DNA of 64,000 bases from Aurantiacibacter poecillastricola (GCF_030730945.1 NZ_JAVAMS010000001.1:1178001-1242000); one strand, 5' to 3'; counted from the first letter of the stretch, positions 51,701 to 59,956 are shown. Notes: generated by a model not told the origin, from the sequence alone. Translations and numbers: made by a program.

Positions 51701-52009
51701 GAGGCTGCGGTCGCGGCGGCAAAGTCTCGCCTGCGACCAATCCTGATGACCAGTTTCGCTTTCATCTTCGGCGTGATGCCGCTGGCCATCGCCACCGGCC
51801 CCGGGGCCGAAATGCGCCAGTCGCTGGGTACGGCGGTGGTGTTCGGCATGTTTGGCGTCACCATTTTCGGTCTCATCTTCACGCCGGTATTCTATGTCGT
51901 CACCCGCTCCTTCGGGCGAACGCTCCGCTATCGACGACTGAAGCGAGGGCGGCGCAGGCGAAGCGCCACCGCGTCCCCCCTGGACGCACCGGTAGGAGCC
52001 CTGTCATGA
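48791..52009 (+). CDS. HAE-1-type RND multidrug efflux pump (AcrB/MexF-like)
   Basis: A 1072-residue proton-driven pump. It opens with the HAE-1 signature SRFFIDRPIFAAVIAIVITL and PLSQYPEIAPPTIVIQAPYP. TM4 has GIVVDDAIVVVEAVEKH with the Asp pair, and the C-terminal half repeats the fold with GVNIRGMDNNILTQVGLVVL. It is a typical drug/solvent pump by sequence. It overlaps the outer-membrane gene by 4 bases and follows the adaptor by 3. Confidence 0.95.
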   Translation: MNISRFFIDRPIFAAVIAIVITLIGAFSFPLLPLSQYPEIAPPTIVIQAPYPGASSETIAETVAAPLEQEINGVENMLYIQSSSTQGQAQITVTFEPGTDLDAAQVLVQNRVRLAEPRLPEQVRQVGVVVNKQATGFLLIATLTAQEGSGLDIDYVGNYAQTVIRDRLLRLEGVGGVNVFGGGNYSMRVWIDPDRAAGRNLTSSEIVAALRGQNVQVAGGALGQAPNSANPAFEMPIEVQGRLGTPEEFEDVVLKSDPQSGSITRLRDVARVELGNQDYGIRAFYNGDRSVALAVIEQPGANALDAAERVERELEAIAAEFPAGLTYATPYNPTEFVEASVEAVQDTLLEAIVLVVLVIMVFLQTWRAAIIPIIAIPIALIGTFAVQLALGYSINSLSLFALVLAVGIVVDDAIVVVEAVEKHVREGLSPREAAHRTMREVSGALIAIGLVLVSVFVPTALTPGIPGIFYRQFAVAIAAAATISLIVSLTLSPALAALLLKPHEPGHAEGGPRWLRPLRAGADRFNQGFEWLSGRYGRFTARTVRMGTIMLVVYAGLLALTGWRLADTPTGFIPEQDQGILIGVVQMPPGASLDRTNAVLDQAFETAIRQEGVDSAIYLAGLDGTTQATSSNAGTIFMRLKDWSERGEDLSADAIAGTLTGKFAALTDQGNIFMVSPPTVRGLGNGSGFVMMVQDRGGNGYRALEQTAGPLMGAAAQQAGTLNQVYTTYNTGTPRIRADVDRDRAQLLGVQPGQVFDALGTYIGSTYVNDFNFMGRTYRVTAQAEPYARDDATDIGRLQVRSSSGEMVPLSSVATLQDDSGPSRVIRYNLFPAYELQGQAAQGVSSGEAIESMQQIATETLPDGYGYEWTGLAYQEQAAGSSSALVFAMAVVFVFLVLAAQYESLTLPLAVILIVPMCILAALIGVNIRGMDNNILTQVGLVVLIALAAKNAILIVEVAKQEEDVGMRRMEAAVAAAKSRLRPILMTSFAFIFGVMPLAIATGPGAEMRQSLGTAVVFGMFGVTIFGLIFTPVFYVVTRSFGRTLRYRRLKRGRRRRSATASPLDAPVGALS

Positions 52010-53406
52010 AGCGCTTCTCATCCCTGATCGCGATTGCTGCGCTGGCCGGCTGCACTACGGTGGGCCCCGACTACGAGCCGGAACTACCGCAGGCGACCGC
52101 CCGGGCGTCTTTGCATGCGGCAAACGAGGGTCCGTTCGTGCCCGCAGAGCCACCAGTCGACTGGTGGCACCTTTACGATGACCCTCGTCTCGATGCTCTC
52201 GTAACCGAGGCCTTGGCCGCGAATACCGATCTGCGCGTCGCTTCAGCCAATCTGGCGCTTGCGCGCGCGGTGCTGCGCGAGGTCCGGGCAGGCCGCTCGA
52301 TCGATACTGCCGTCGGGGCCGGTGCAAGCTATGGGCGGCAATCGGGCGCCGCGCTCGGTTCGGACGTCGCGACGTCGGACAGCGCGCTTTACGATGCGGG
52401 CCTTGATGTCGGCTATCAGCTTGACCTGTTCGGCCGCGTCAGCCGCGCGATCGAGGCGAGCCGCGCCGATGTCGAAGCCGTCCAGGCGGCTTACGACGTT
52501 GCCCGTATCACCGTCGTGGCCGAAACCGTTCGCGCCTATGGCGATGCGTGCAATGCGGGCCGCCGCCTCGCGGTGGCGCGCCGCAGCGTGGAGATTCAGG
52601 AACAGACGTTCGACCTGACGCGCCGCTTGTTCGAAGGCGGCAGGGTGACCGCTCTCGAAACCGGTCAGGCCGGTGCCCTCCTCGAACAGACGCGCGCCGA
52701 GATACCCACGCTTGAAGCTCTGCAGCAAACGGCGCTCTATCGGCTCGCGGTTCTCACGGGCCGGCCGCCGGCCGATTTTCCGCGCGAGGTGGCGTCCTGC
52801 GCCGCGCCCTTGCGCCTGGATAGCCCGATCCCGGTCGGCGACGGTGCCGCCCTGCTCATGCGGCGACCCGATGTGCGCGCTGCCGAGCGGCGGCTGGCGG
52901 CCGAGACGGCCCGGATCGGTGTGGCGACGGCGGAACTCTATCCCAGCGTTTCGGTCGGAGGCTCGATCGGTACCACGGCGGGCGCACTAGGCGACATCGC
53001 CTCTGGTTCGGCCTTTCGCTACAGCCTGGGTCCGCTGATTTCGTGGAGTTTTCCCAACATGTCCGTGGCAAGAGCCCGGATCGGACAGGCAGAAGCCTCG
53101 ACCGACGCTGCTCTCGCCGAATTCGATCGCACCTGGCTGACCGCGCTGCAGGAGACGGAAAGTTCTCTCACCAATTACGCGCGCGGTCTCGATCGATCCG
53201 CCGCTCTGCAGCGAGCGGTCGAGCAGGCTCGCGAAGCAGCACGTATCGCTCGCTTGCGCTACGAAGCGGGGCGAGAGAATTTCCAGATCGTACTCGATGC
53301 GGAGCGCCAGCTTGCCTCCGCCGAGGCCGCACTGGCGCAGTCGGAGGCGCAGCTATCGACCGATCTGGTGGAATTGTTTCTCTCCCTTGGCGGAGGGTGG
53401 CAGTAA
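52006..53406 (+). CDS. NodT-family outer membrane efflux lipoprotein
   Basis: The outer-membrane channel of the second tripartite pump, 466 residues. The lipobox is ALAGCTTVGPDY, the classical NodT/OprM opening. WWHLYDDPRLDALVTEALA and the repeat LLMRRPDVRAAERRLAAETA follow. The ATG at 52006 overlaps the RND stop (ATGA), so the earlier in-frame extension is not used. It ends 32 bases before a small unknown gene. Confidence 0.94.
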   Translation: MKRFSSLIAIAALAGCTTVGPDYEPELPQATARASLHAANEGPFVPAEPPVDWWHLYDDPRLDALVTEALAANTDLRVASANLALARAVLREVRAGRSIDTAVGAGASYGRQSGAALGSDVATSDSALYDAGLDVGYQLDLFGRVSRAIEASRADVEAVQAAYDVARITVVAETVRAYGDACNAGRRLAVARRSVEIQEQTFDLTRRLFEGGRVTALETGQAGALLEQTRAEIPTLEALQQTALYRLAVLTGRPPADFPREVASCAAPLRLDSPIPVGDGAALLMRRPDVRAAERRLAAETARIGVATAELYPSVSVGGSIGTTAGALGDIASGSAFRYSLGPLISWSFPNMSVARARIGQAEASTDAALAEFDRTWLTALQETESSLTNYARGLDRSAALQRAVEQAREAARIARLRYEAGRENFQIVLDAERQLASAEAALAQSEAQLSTDLVELFLSLGGGWQ

Positions 53407-53438
53407 TGCGCTGCACTGGACCTAGCGGAGAGTAGATC

Positions 53439-53780
53439 ATGGATCGTGAGACCGAGCAGGCGCGCGAACTGCACCGAACGCTGGAATTCATCGGCCTGCG
53501 GGCGCAGGCGACAGCGGTTGGACTGCTCCAGCTGTGCGCCGAACTCGTGAAGGCGGGTGTGCTGGACACCGAGGCGGTCGAGCGCATCAAGCAGTCGATA
53601 TTCCGCGAAATCGCGGCAAACCAGCCGCGGGGCTATAACCGGGCCGAGTTCGAGCGAACGTTACGACAGCGTCTGGACGCGGTCTTTCCTTGTGGCGACA
53701 CAGTCGCCAGGCAAGGCGTGGGAAATGTGCAGGACATGGAAGCATCGCTCGACCCTTCGGCGCATCCCGAACGCGACTGA
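53439..53780 (+). CDS. small protein of unknown function, 113 residues
   Basis: Not recognised. It is mostly helical and charged: TEQARELHRTLEFIGLRAQA, then LCAELVKAGVLDTEAVERIK and AEFERTLRQRLDAVFPCGD. No signal peptide or TM helix is visible. An ATG with GGAG upstream, 32 bases after the OMF gene, suggests it may be the last gene of the efflux operon. The helix pattern resembles other short alphaproteobacterial proteins, but no name can be given. Confidence 0.65.
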   Translation: MDRETEQARELHRTLEFIGLRAQATAVGLLQLCAELVKAGVLDTEAVERIKQSIFREIAANQPRGYNRAEFERTLRQRLDAVFPCGDTVARQGVGNVQDMEASLDPSAHPERD

Positions 53781-53795
53781 GAATGTGCCGGAGGT

Positions 53796-54041
53796 TCGCT
53801 TTCCGAGGGCTGCCTCTACGCGAATGTCTGGCGTCCTGCCGAGGGTGGCGACGATCTTCCCCTAATGGTTTGGATCTATGGCTGTTTCTTGAACGGCGAG
53901 GCTTCACCGCCGACCTATTGGGCGCGAGGCTGGCGCGCGAGGGGTCATCTTCCCTAGTTCCAACTATCGCCTTGGCCGGCTCGGGACCTTCGCCTTTCCA
54001 CAACTGACCGGGGAAGATCCTGACAACGATCGGCAAGTTTA
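53796..54041 (+). pseudogene. relic of a type-B carboxylesterase (para-nitrobenzyl esterase family)
   Basis: In frame from 53796 the sequence reads SEGCLYANVWRPAEGGDD, then LPLMVWIYGCFLNGEASPP. A TAG (about 53954) interrupts this frame. One frame over, the match continues as VIFPSSNYRLGRLGTFAFPQ, then LTGEDPD and a stop. Live family members read SEDCLxLNVW, VxVWIHGGGF and NYRLGxLGF. The order and spacing of three family blocks over about 80 residues, with the oxyanion Gly-Gly-Gly changed and a frameshift, indicate a broken fragment. The catalytic Ser elbow and the rest of the gene (over 400 residues) are missing. Confidence 0.7.
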
Positions 54042-54148
54042 GATCCTGATATCCGGCGCAGTTTCTTACCTTAGTACAACTGCGTAGCTGCATCGCCTTG
54101 GCAATCGAGGTCCATTGCAATGTGATGAAATTATAGACAAAGAAACGC

Positions 54149-55795
54149 GTGACGAGTGCCCGCAATACCGTGAGGCAAATGTCTAGGATGGTGTCGGTGC
54201 GCAAGTTGGACGAGGAATGGGGTCTCAAGGTCGGGGAAGAGGCGCGGAAGAACTTCAGCAGGTGGCTGGAAGACGGGTTTATCGAACGATACCTGTCCGG
54301 CGAAAAGATTCTCGACATCGGCTTTCAGGGCTATCTCGACGAGGTTCATCCGATAACGCCGAACGCGATCGGCATCGATCTCGAATACCCCGGCTATGAC
54401 GGGCGGACCCTGCCGTTCGACGAGAGGTCGCAGGATGCAGTGTTCGTCTCCCACTGTCTCGAGCACATCGAGGATTACCGGACTGTCATCGCGGACTGGT
54501 TTCGCGTCCTGCGCGTCGGGGGATACCTGATTATCGCCGTGCCGCACCAGTATCTCTACGAGCGCAAGCTGATGCTGCCCTCGCGGTTCAATCTCGACCA
54601 CCGCCGATTCTACACACCGGGTTCGCTGATGCGCGAGATCGAGGAAGCGCTCGATCCCATGTCGTACCGGGTTCGCATGCTGACCGACAATGATCGCGGC
54701 TTCGATTATTCCATCCCTCCCGAAGAACATGCGGGTGGATGCTACGAGATACTTTTCGTCGCCGAGAAGATCGAACGTCCCGAATATGCACCCGAGGTGC
54801 TGCGTTCGCCCAAGATCCGCAACGAGACGGCTGGCACGTTCGTGTCGCTGCCGCGGCCGTCCGCTTCCAGCCCTGTGCGAGCCATTTCAGGAAGCAAGGC
54901 ACCCGAGACGATCGTGGTGTTCAAGCTCGATCACCTCGGCGATTTCATCCTCGCCCGGCCGGCGCTCGAACGACTGCGCGCGGCTTTTCCGGAAGCGCAG
55001 CTGACTCTCGTTTGCGGGGCTTGGAATGCGGGTGCCGCGCGCGAGCTCGGCATTTTCGACGAGGTCGTGGAATTCGCCATTTTCGAGCGCAACGCAGCGC
55101 TTAACGAGGTGACGTCCATGGCCGACCGCCTGCTTTCCCTTCGCAAGCTGTTCGCGGGCCGCACCTTCGATCTTGCGATAGACCTTCGCATCGACGAGGA
55201 CACGCGTGACGTTCTCGAAAACGTCACCGCCAGGACGCGGGCGGGATTTGGCTGGCCGAAGGATTTCGATTTCCTCGACATATCGATGCCGGTGCAGTCG
55301 CCTACCGTCACCGGACGCGCGGGAGTATGGATCTACGATGCCCGTCGGTTCTATGCCCTCGCGGGAACGAACGATGGGCTGAGTATCACGATCGAGCCAG
55401 GCTGTTACGCCGAAAACCAGACGCTCATCTACGGACCGTATTGCAAGCTGGAACCGGCGGATTACGAAGTGACGTTGCACCTTGCCGACGAGACGGGCGC
55501 GATGCCCCCGTTCCGTTACGATATCGTGTGCGACAGCGGCAATCTGACGCTCGCCTATGGCGATCTGGCAGATCCCGGTGATGGCATTTCCTTCAGGCTC
55601 GACAACCCGGTGGACGACCTGGAAATCAGGATCTTTGCAACGGGGGTCGAGACGGGAAGGCTCGTATTCCGGGGCTGCACGATCAACAAGGAAGGGGTTA
55701 CCCTTGGCCCGCACCAGACCGAAATGATGGCCATGCTGGTCGCACTCGTCGAACAGCGCATGGCCTATGGTCCGAGGATTGATACGGTCGCATGA
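54149..55795 (+). CDS. methyltransferase fused to the N-lobe of a GT9 glycosyltransferase, plus a beta domain
   Basis: A 548-residue multi-domain protein. Residues 53-210 resemble a class I methyltransferase: ILDIGFQGY, IGIDLEYPGYDGRTLPF, and HCLEHIEDY with VLRVGGYLIIAVP. Residues 253-380 match the N-lobe of ADP-heptosyltransferases (VVFKLDHLGDFILARPALER, LTLVCGAWNAGAARELG, DLAIDLRIDEDTRD). Residues 405-515 are beta-rich and carbohydrate-binding-like (LYADETG region and RFYALAGTND). No GT9 C-lobe follows; it is a separate gene at 55792, overlapping by 4 bases. GTG at 54149 is the longest start; ATG at 54179 or 54188 are alternatives. The metagene looks like a split transferase. Confidence 0.75.
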   Translation: MTSARNTVRQMSRMVSVRKLDEEWGLKVGEEARKNFSRWLEDGFIERYLSGEKILDIGFQGYLDEVHPITPNAIGIDLEYPGYDGRTLPFDERSQDAVFVSHCLEHIEDYRTVIADWFRVLRVGGYLIIAVPHQYLYERKLMLPSRFNLDHRRFYTPGSLMREIEEALDPMSYRVRMLTDNDRGFDYSIPPEEHAGGCYEILFVAEKIERPEYAPEVLRSPKIRNETAGTFVSLPRPSASSPVRAISGSKAPETIVVFKLDHLGDFILARPALERLRAAFPEAQLTLVCGAWNAGAARELGIFDEVVEFAIFERNAALNEVTSMADRLLSLRKLFAGRTFDLAIDLRIDEDTRDVLENVTARTRAGFGWPKDFDFLDISMPVQSPTVTGRAGVWIYDARRFYALAGTNDGLSITIEPGCYAENQTLIYGPYCKLEPADYEVTLHLADETGAMPPFRYDIVCDSGNLTLAYGDLADPGDGISFRLDNPVDDLEIRIFATGVETGRLVFRGCTINKEGVTLGPHQTEMMAMLVALVEQRMAYGPRIDTVA

Positions 55796-56304
55796 TCGCC
55801 ATCGCCCCCTTCTCGAACGATGCGCTGCGCGACTGGCCGATCCGCAACTATGCCGCGCTCGTCGACCTGTGTCTTGCCAATCTCGAACAGGATGTGGTCC
55901 TGATCGGCGCGGGCGAGCAGCGGCAGGCTATCGACTGCCTGGTGCGCGGCCGTCCGGTGAACCGCGTGCGCAACATGGCCGGAATCTGGAGCTGGCCGAA
56001 GACGGTGGAGAACCTGCGGCAGGCGGACCTGATCATCGCCAATAACTCGGGTCTCGCTCACCTCGGCGGGCAGCTTGGCGTACCCACCCTGTGCATCTTC
56101 GCGGCCTCCCACGATCCCATGGAGTGGGGTCCCAGGGGGCCGAAGGTGCGTCTCCTGTATACGGATATCGAATGTTCGCCTTGTGCGATGGCCAGGGCAT
56201 CGGGCTGTCCTTTCGGCCATGCTTGCATGATCCGCATCGAGCCTGAAATGGTCTTCCGCGAAGCGCAAAGCATGCTTGAAGCGGCGCCTATCGCTGCGGA
56301 ATGA
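55792..56304 (+). CDS. GT9 (heptosyltransferase) C-lobe as a separate protein
   Basis: A 170-residue protein that is only the nucleotide-sugar-binding half of a family 9 glycosyltransferase: IAIAPFSNDALRDWPIRNYA, then DVVLIGAGEQRQAIDCLV, and ADLIIANNSGLAHLGGQLGV with PTLCIFAASHDPMEWGP. It then has a Cys-rich end (SPCAMARASGCPFGHAC). The ATG overlaps the stop of the upstream fusion gene, so the two halves are made together and probably assemble. A single-base frameshift or sequencing error between 55780 and 55800 would make one chain and must be excluded. Confidence 0.75.
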   Translation: MIAIAPFSNDALRDWPIRNYAALVDLCLANLEQDVVLIGAGEQRQAIDCLVRGRPVNRVRNMAGIWSWPKTVENLRQADLIIANNSGLAHLGGQLGVPTLCIFAASHDPMEWGPRGPKVRLLYTDIECSPCAMARASGCPFGHACMIRIEPEMVFREAQSMLEAAPIAAE

Positions 56305-56933
56305 CAGGCCGGTCCGGCGATACGACCGAGTGGGTGACGCACTATCGCTCCGCCGCGCCCGGCGAGTGCCGACCTGCCTTGCTGTGCGATCGCGACGGAA
56401 CGCTTATCGAGAACGTGCCCTATCTCGCGGATCCCCGGGGCGTAAGGCTGATCGATGGCGTGCAGGACAGGCTTCGGGCGTTTCGAGAGCGCGGGTACCT
56501 GATCGTGCAGGTGAGCAACCAGTCCGGCGTTGCCCGTGGAAAGCTCACACCCAAGCAATATGCCCTGGTGCAACGGCGTGTGGTGGATTGCCTCGGCGAT
56601 GGCCTGATCGACGCAGCCTATGCCTGCCCCTGGCTCGCGGGTGGCATTGCGCCTTTTGACATCGACCACGAGTGGCGCAAGCCTGCGCCCGGAATGCTCC
56701 TTGCAGCCGCGCGCGACCTAGACCTCGACCTGGCGCGATCGATCATGGTGGGAGATAGTCTTTCAGACCTTCAGGCGGGCTCCGCGGCCGGCGTGGGTCG
56801 CCTTGTCCACGTTTCGACCGGGCACGGAGACCGCGAACGTGCAGCCGTGCAGGACTGGGCGCGGAAGGGTGGGCACGTGGTCGACTGCCTGGAGAGTATC
56901 GCCGATCTGCAGCCGCCGCCGGAAGATCGCTGA
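56301..56933 (+). CDS. HAD phosphatase, GmhB-like (heptose bisphosphate phosphatase)
   Basis: Removes the 7-phosphate of heptose-1,7-bisphosphate in ADP-heptose synthesis by homology to GmhB. The 210-residue protein has HAD motif I LLCDRDGTLIENVPYLADP, the motif II region VSNQSGVARGK, a zinc-loop-like CPWLAGG, and the motif III/IV block EWRKPAPGMLLAAARDL, VGDSLSDLQAG. Overlaps the GT9 C-lobe gene by 4 bases. It is followed by an epimerase gene and then hldE, which supports a heptose or related sugar pathway. Confidence 0.85.
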   Translation: MTGRSGDTTEWVTHYRSAAPGECRPALLCDRDGTLIENVPYLADPRGVRLIDGVQDRLRAFRERGYLIVQVSNQSGVARGKLTPKQYALVQRRVVDCLGDGLIDAAYACPWLAGGIAPFDIDHEWRKPAPGMLLAAARDLDLDLARSIMVGDSLSDLQAGSAAGVGRLVHVSTGHGDRERAAVQDWARKGGHVVDCLESIADLQPPPEDR

Positions 56934-56937
56934 TCCG

Positions 56938-58134
56938 ATGCCTTCGACGCCGACACGCGAGGACATCGACGATCTCCTGCGCAAGCAGATCCTGCCCCGT
57001 TTCGTCGAAACCGGAGGGGATCGCGGTGGCGGGTTCGTCGAACGGTTCGACTGGCAAGGCACACCCCTGGAGCCCGGATTCCGCCGGGTGCGGGTGGCGG
57101 GCCGCCAGACCTACGTTGCCGCACATGCTGCCATCGGCGAGTTCGAGGGTGCATTCCCGGTCGCAAAAGCCGGTGCGGACTATTTGCTGACAGCATGCCG
57201 GGCAGACAACGGTTTGTTCGTCAGCCGCCTTGCGCCGGACAATCGCATCGTCGATCCGGCTCCTGACCTTTACGACAATGCATTTGCGCTTTTTGGGCTT
57301 TCCTGGTGGTACCGGGCCAGCGGTGACGAGGCGGCACTCAAGGCTGCCTTGCAATGCGTGGACGGACTTCACACTCTTCGAAGCCCAACGGGGCAGGGAT
57401 TTCAGTCAAGGCCGGGAAAACCCGACCGGCATGAACAAAATCCCCACATGCACCTGTTCGAGGCGGCCCTTGCCTGGGCAGCCTTCACCGGTCATGACCG
57501 ATTCCATGACCTCGCGAAGCAGCTTTTCGATCTGTGTTGCCGGACCTTGTTCGATAGACAAAGTGGCACACTGGCGGAATGGTATGACCGCGAATGGCAG
57601 CGTCACCCTTCGCAAGCTGAGGCGAGTATCGAACCGGGCCATCATTACGAATGGGTCTGGCTGCTCCATCGCTTCGCCGACCTAACCGAAAACCGCGAAG
57701 CTCGAGCGATCGCGGTCGAGCTATATAGCTTCGCACGAAGATGGGGGCATGATCCAACCTCCGGCCTCGTTTACAGCGCGGTCGATCGGTCGGGGCAAGT
57801 TCTTGCCAATGACCTGCGGATTTGGCCGAACCTCGAATACCTCAAGGCACGTATCGCCAGGCGTGAGGCGTCCGCCGACGTGCAAAGGCAGGAAGACCGG
57901 GACGAGATCGACGCCATCGCCTCGGCCATTGTCAGCCATTTCCTGACCCCCGCTTCCTCAGGACCGGCAGCCGATTTGCCCGCTGGCTTGTGGATCGACT
58001 GGCTTCGGAACGACGCCGCCACAATCAATTGCGATCACATTCCCGCCTCCACGCTCTACCACATCATGTTAGCTTTTACGGAACTGCTGCGCCATGATGG
58101 CGGGCACGACGCGTTCTCGGGCCGGCCCTGGTAA
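56938..58134 (+). CDS. AGE-family sugar epimerase/isomerase
   Basis: A 398-residue (alpha/alpha)6-barrel protein of the N-acylglucosamine 2-epimerase / mannose-6-phosphate isomerase-like family. Signatures are RVRVAGRQTYVAAHA, YDNAFALFGLSWWYRAS, HEQNPHMHLFEAALAWAA, and SIEPGHHYEWVWLLHRFA, which places the catalytic His residues. The ATG at 56938 is 4 bases after the gmhB-like stop. It could supply a mannose-type or other hexose for the glycan, or an isomerase step that replaces one in the heptose route. No gmhA or hldD gene is present in the window. Confidence 0.83.
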   Translation: MPSTPTREDIDDLLRKQILPRFVETGGDRGGGFVERFDWQGTPLEPGFRRVRVAGRQTYVAAHAAIGEFEGAFPVAKAGADYLLTACRADNGLFVSRLAPDNRIVDPAPDLYDNAFALFGLSWWYRASGDEAALKAALQCVDGLHTLRSPTGQGFQSRPGKPDRHEQNPHMHLFEAALAWAAFTGHDRFHDLAKQLFDLCCRTLFDRQSGTLAEWYDREWQRHPSQAEASIEPGHHYEWVWLLHRFADLTENREARAIAVELYSFARRWGHDPTSGLVYSAVDRSGQVLANDLRIWPNLEYLKARIARREASADVQRQEDRDEIDAIASAIVSHFLTPASSGPAADLPAGLWIDWLRNDAATINCDHIPASTLYHIMLAFTELLRHDGGHDAFSGRPW

Positions 58135-58164
58135 GGTCGCCCGACAAGATTCGGAGAAGCAAAG

Positions 58165-59625
58165 ATTTCGAGCCAGGAATATCGTGAAATCAATTTCACG
58201 GCTGCACGCCTGCTGATCATCGGCGACCTTATGCTGGACCTGTTCCGTTACGGTTCGGTCTCGCGCATTTCGCCCGAAGCGCCCGTACCCGTCCTGACGA
58301 TAGATCGAGACGTGCAGATGCTGGGCGGCGCGGGCAACGTGCTGGCGAACGCGTTCGCGATCGGGTGCCACGCGAACCTCATCGGGCTGGTGGGCGAGGA
58401 CGCGGCAGGCGACAGTTGCATGCGCCTGACAGAAGAACTGGGGGCAGACCCGGACCTGCTTGTCCGCCGGTCGCGCCGCACTTCCACCAAGACACGCTTC
58501 ATCAGCGCCAGCCAGCAATTGCTCCGCTGTGACGAGGAGGATGCCAGCTCCTGCGATGCGGACGTCGAGAGCGAAGTGATCGCAAAGTTCGACGCCGCTG
58601 TCGAACAGCACAATGCCGTGGCCATATCGGATTATGCCAAGGGTTTGCTCACGGACCGCGTGCTGAGCCACATCATGGAGCGCTGCAGGGCGCTGTCCAT
58701 CCCTGTAATCGTCGATCCGAAGAGGCTGGATTTCACGGCCTATGCCGGGGCAACCGTCATCAAGCCAAACCGCAGCGAGCTCGCGGCGTTTTCCCGCGGT
58801 GACTGTCGCACCCTGGAAAACTGTCACGCGGCCGCAAGGCAGGCGATAGCCGAAACCGGCGCTTCGTTACTGGTGACGTTGTCCGACGAGGGCATGGTGC
58901 TCTATCCGCGCGATGCTGAGCCACAGCACTTCCAGGCCGCCGCAACCGAAGTGTTCGATGTGTCCGGGGCGGGCGACACGGTACTCGCGATCTTCACGGC
59001 GGGAATTGCGTCAGGCATGGCGATGGAGGAGGCCGCAATGCTCGCCAATGCCGGCGCCGGCATCGTCGTCCGCAAGCTCGGCACCGCTACGCTGACCAAG
59101 GAGGAACTGGCGCGCGCGCTGTTCGATGAGCACGAGCCCGGCGTCGACAAGGTCTCGCCCTTGCCGGGCGCCATCGAAACCGTTCGCCGCTGGAAGGCCG
59201 AAGGTTTGCGCGTCGGCTTTACCAACGGATGCTTCGATATCGTCCATTCGGGTCACATCGCATCGCTACGGCAGGCTCGTGCGCGTTGCGACCGCCTTGT
59301 GGTGGGGTTGAACAGCGACGAATCGGTAACGCGACTGAAAGGGGCGGGGCGGCCTATCCAGGAGGAAAGCTCGCGCCTGGCTGTCCTGTCGGCGATCGAT
59401 GCCGTGGACCTCGTAATCCTGTTTGGAGAGGATACGCCGCGCGATCTGATCGAAGAGCTGAGGCCGACCGACCTGTTCAAGGGCGCCGACTATACCGAGG
59501 ACGCCGTCGTGGGCGCAGACATCGTGCGCGCAGAAGGCGGACGCGTGCACCTGCTACCCCTCGTCCCGGGTGTGTCCACGACAGGCGCGGTAGAGCGGAT
59601 CCTGCAATCGCGGAACGCGGGCTAG
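58165..59625 (+). CDS. hldE: bifunctional heptose-7-phosphate kinase / heptose-1-phosphate adenylyltransferase
   Basis: Makes ADP-glycero-manno-heptose for LPS or glycans: an N-terminal ribokinase-type kinase and a C-terminal cytidylyltransferase-fold domain. Motifs: SRISPEAPVPVLTIDRD, MLGGAGNVLANAFAIG, kinase loop VSGAGDTVLAIFTAGIA, and then FTNGCFDIVHSGHIASLRQA with GLNSDESVTRLKG. The first in-frame ATG (58231) would remove the first strand RLLIIGDLMLD. No ATG, GTG or TTG occurs in this frame between the preceding stop and 58231. The best start is ATT at 58165, 8 bases after GGAG (58153-58156). That gives 486 residues, near the E. coli length of 477. Confidence 0.9.
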   Translation: MSSQEYREINFTAARLLIIGDLMLDLFRYGSVSRISPEAPVPVLTIDRDVQMLGGAGNVLANAFAIGCHANLIGLVGEDAAGDSCMRLTEELGADPDLLVRRSRRTSTKTRFISASQQLLRCDEEDASSCDADVESEVIAKFDAAVEQHNAVAISDYAKGLLTDRVLSHIMERCRALSIPVIVDPKRLDFTAYAGATVIKPNRSELAAFSRGDCRTLENCHAAARQAIAETGASLLVTLSDEGMVLYPRDAEPQHFQAAATEVFDVSGAGDTVLAIFTAGIASGMAMEEAAMLANAGAGIVVRKLGTATLTKEELARALFDEHEPGVDKVSPLPGAIETVRRWKAEGLRVGFTNGCFDIVHSGHIASLRQARARCDRLVVGLNSDESVTRLKGAGRPIQEESSRLAVLSAIDAVDLVILFGEDTPRDLIEELRPTDLFKGADYTEDAVVGADIVRAEGGRVHLLPLVPGVSTTGAVERILQSRNAG

Positions 59626-59639
59626 GTAGCGTTGCCTGA

Positions 59640-59667
59640 CGTGATGGTGGCTTTGTACCCCATCACG
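59640..59667. terminator. inverted repeat after hldE
   Basis: CGTGATGG (59640-59647) and CCATCACG (59660-59667), a perfect 8-base stem with a 12-base loop, 15 bases after the hldE stop. No T-tract follows. The rest of the 330-base gap to the LysR gene (59668-59956) shows nothing I can identify; the short open frames there do not look coding. Confidence 0.5.
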
Positions 59668-59956
59668 CTCATCAGACCAGATAGAACGGGCCTGCAAAAT
59701 TTGTACACGGTTCGATGAGCGCGTGGCCGGCTCTGGGCAATCGCACGAGACCTTTTGCGCAAAAGTGGGCAACGAATTGCAACTGTCCTCAAGATCCGAC
59801 GGCTTATTGGCTCGCGCTACTTTTTCGAGCGCTCGAAGAGAACCTTGAGACGTCTTCAAACGGGGCGATCGCGGATAGTCTGGTTAGCGCGCCGCCGTCC
59901 CAAAAACTCGATGATCCGCTATCCATCCATACCTTGCCATGACATTCTCGTGAGAT

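Noticed and set aside
53587..54318. A 243-residue minus-strand open frame between efflux and heptose operons
   Set aside because: It runs across the esterase relic and the small gene in antisense, has no recognisable motif and lacks a credible start.
59715..59942. A 75-residue open frame in the gap after hldE
   Set aside because: No ribosome site, no homology recognised, and low similarity to coding composition. I left the gap as noncoding apart from the hairpin.
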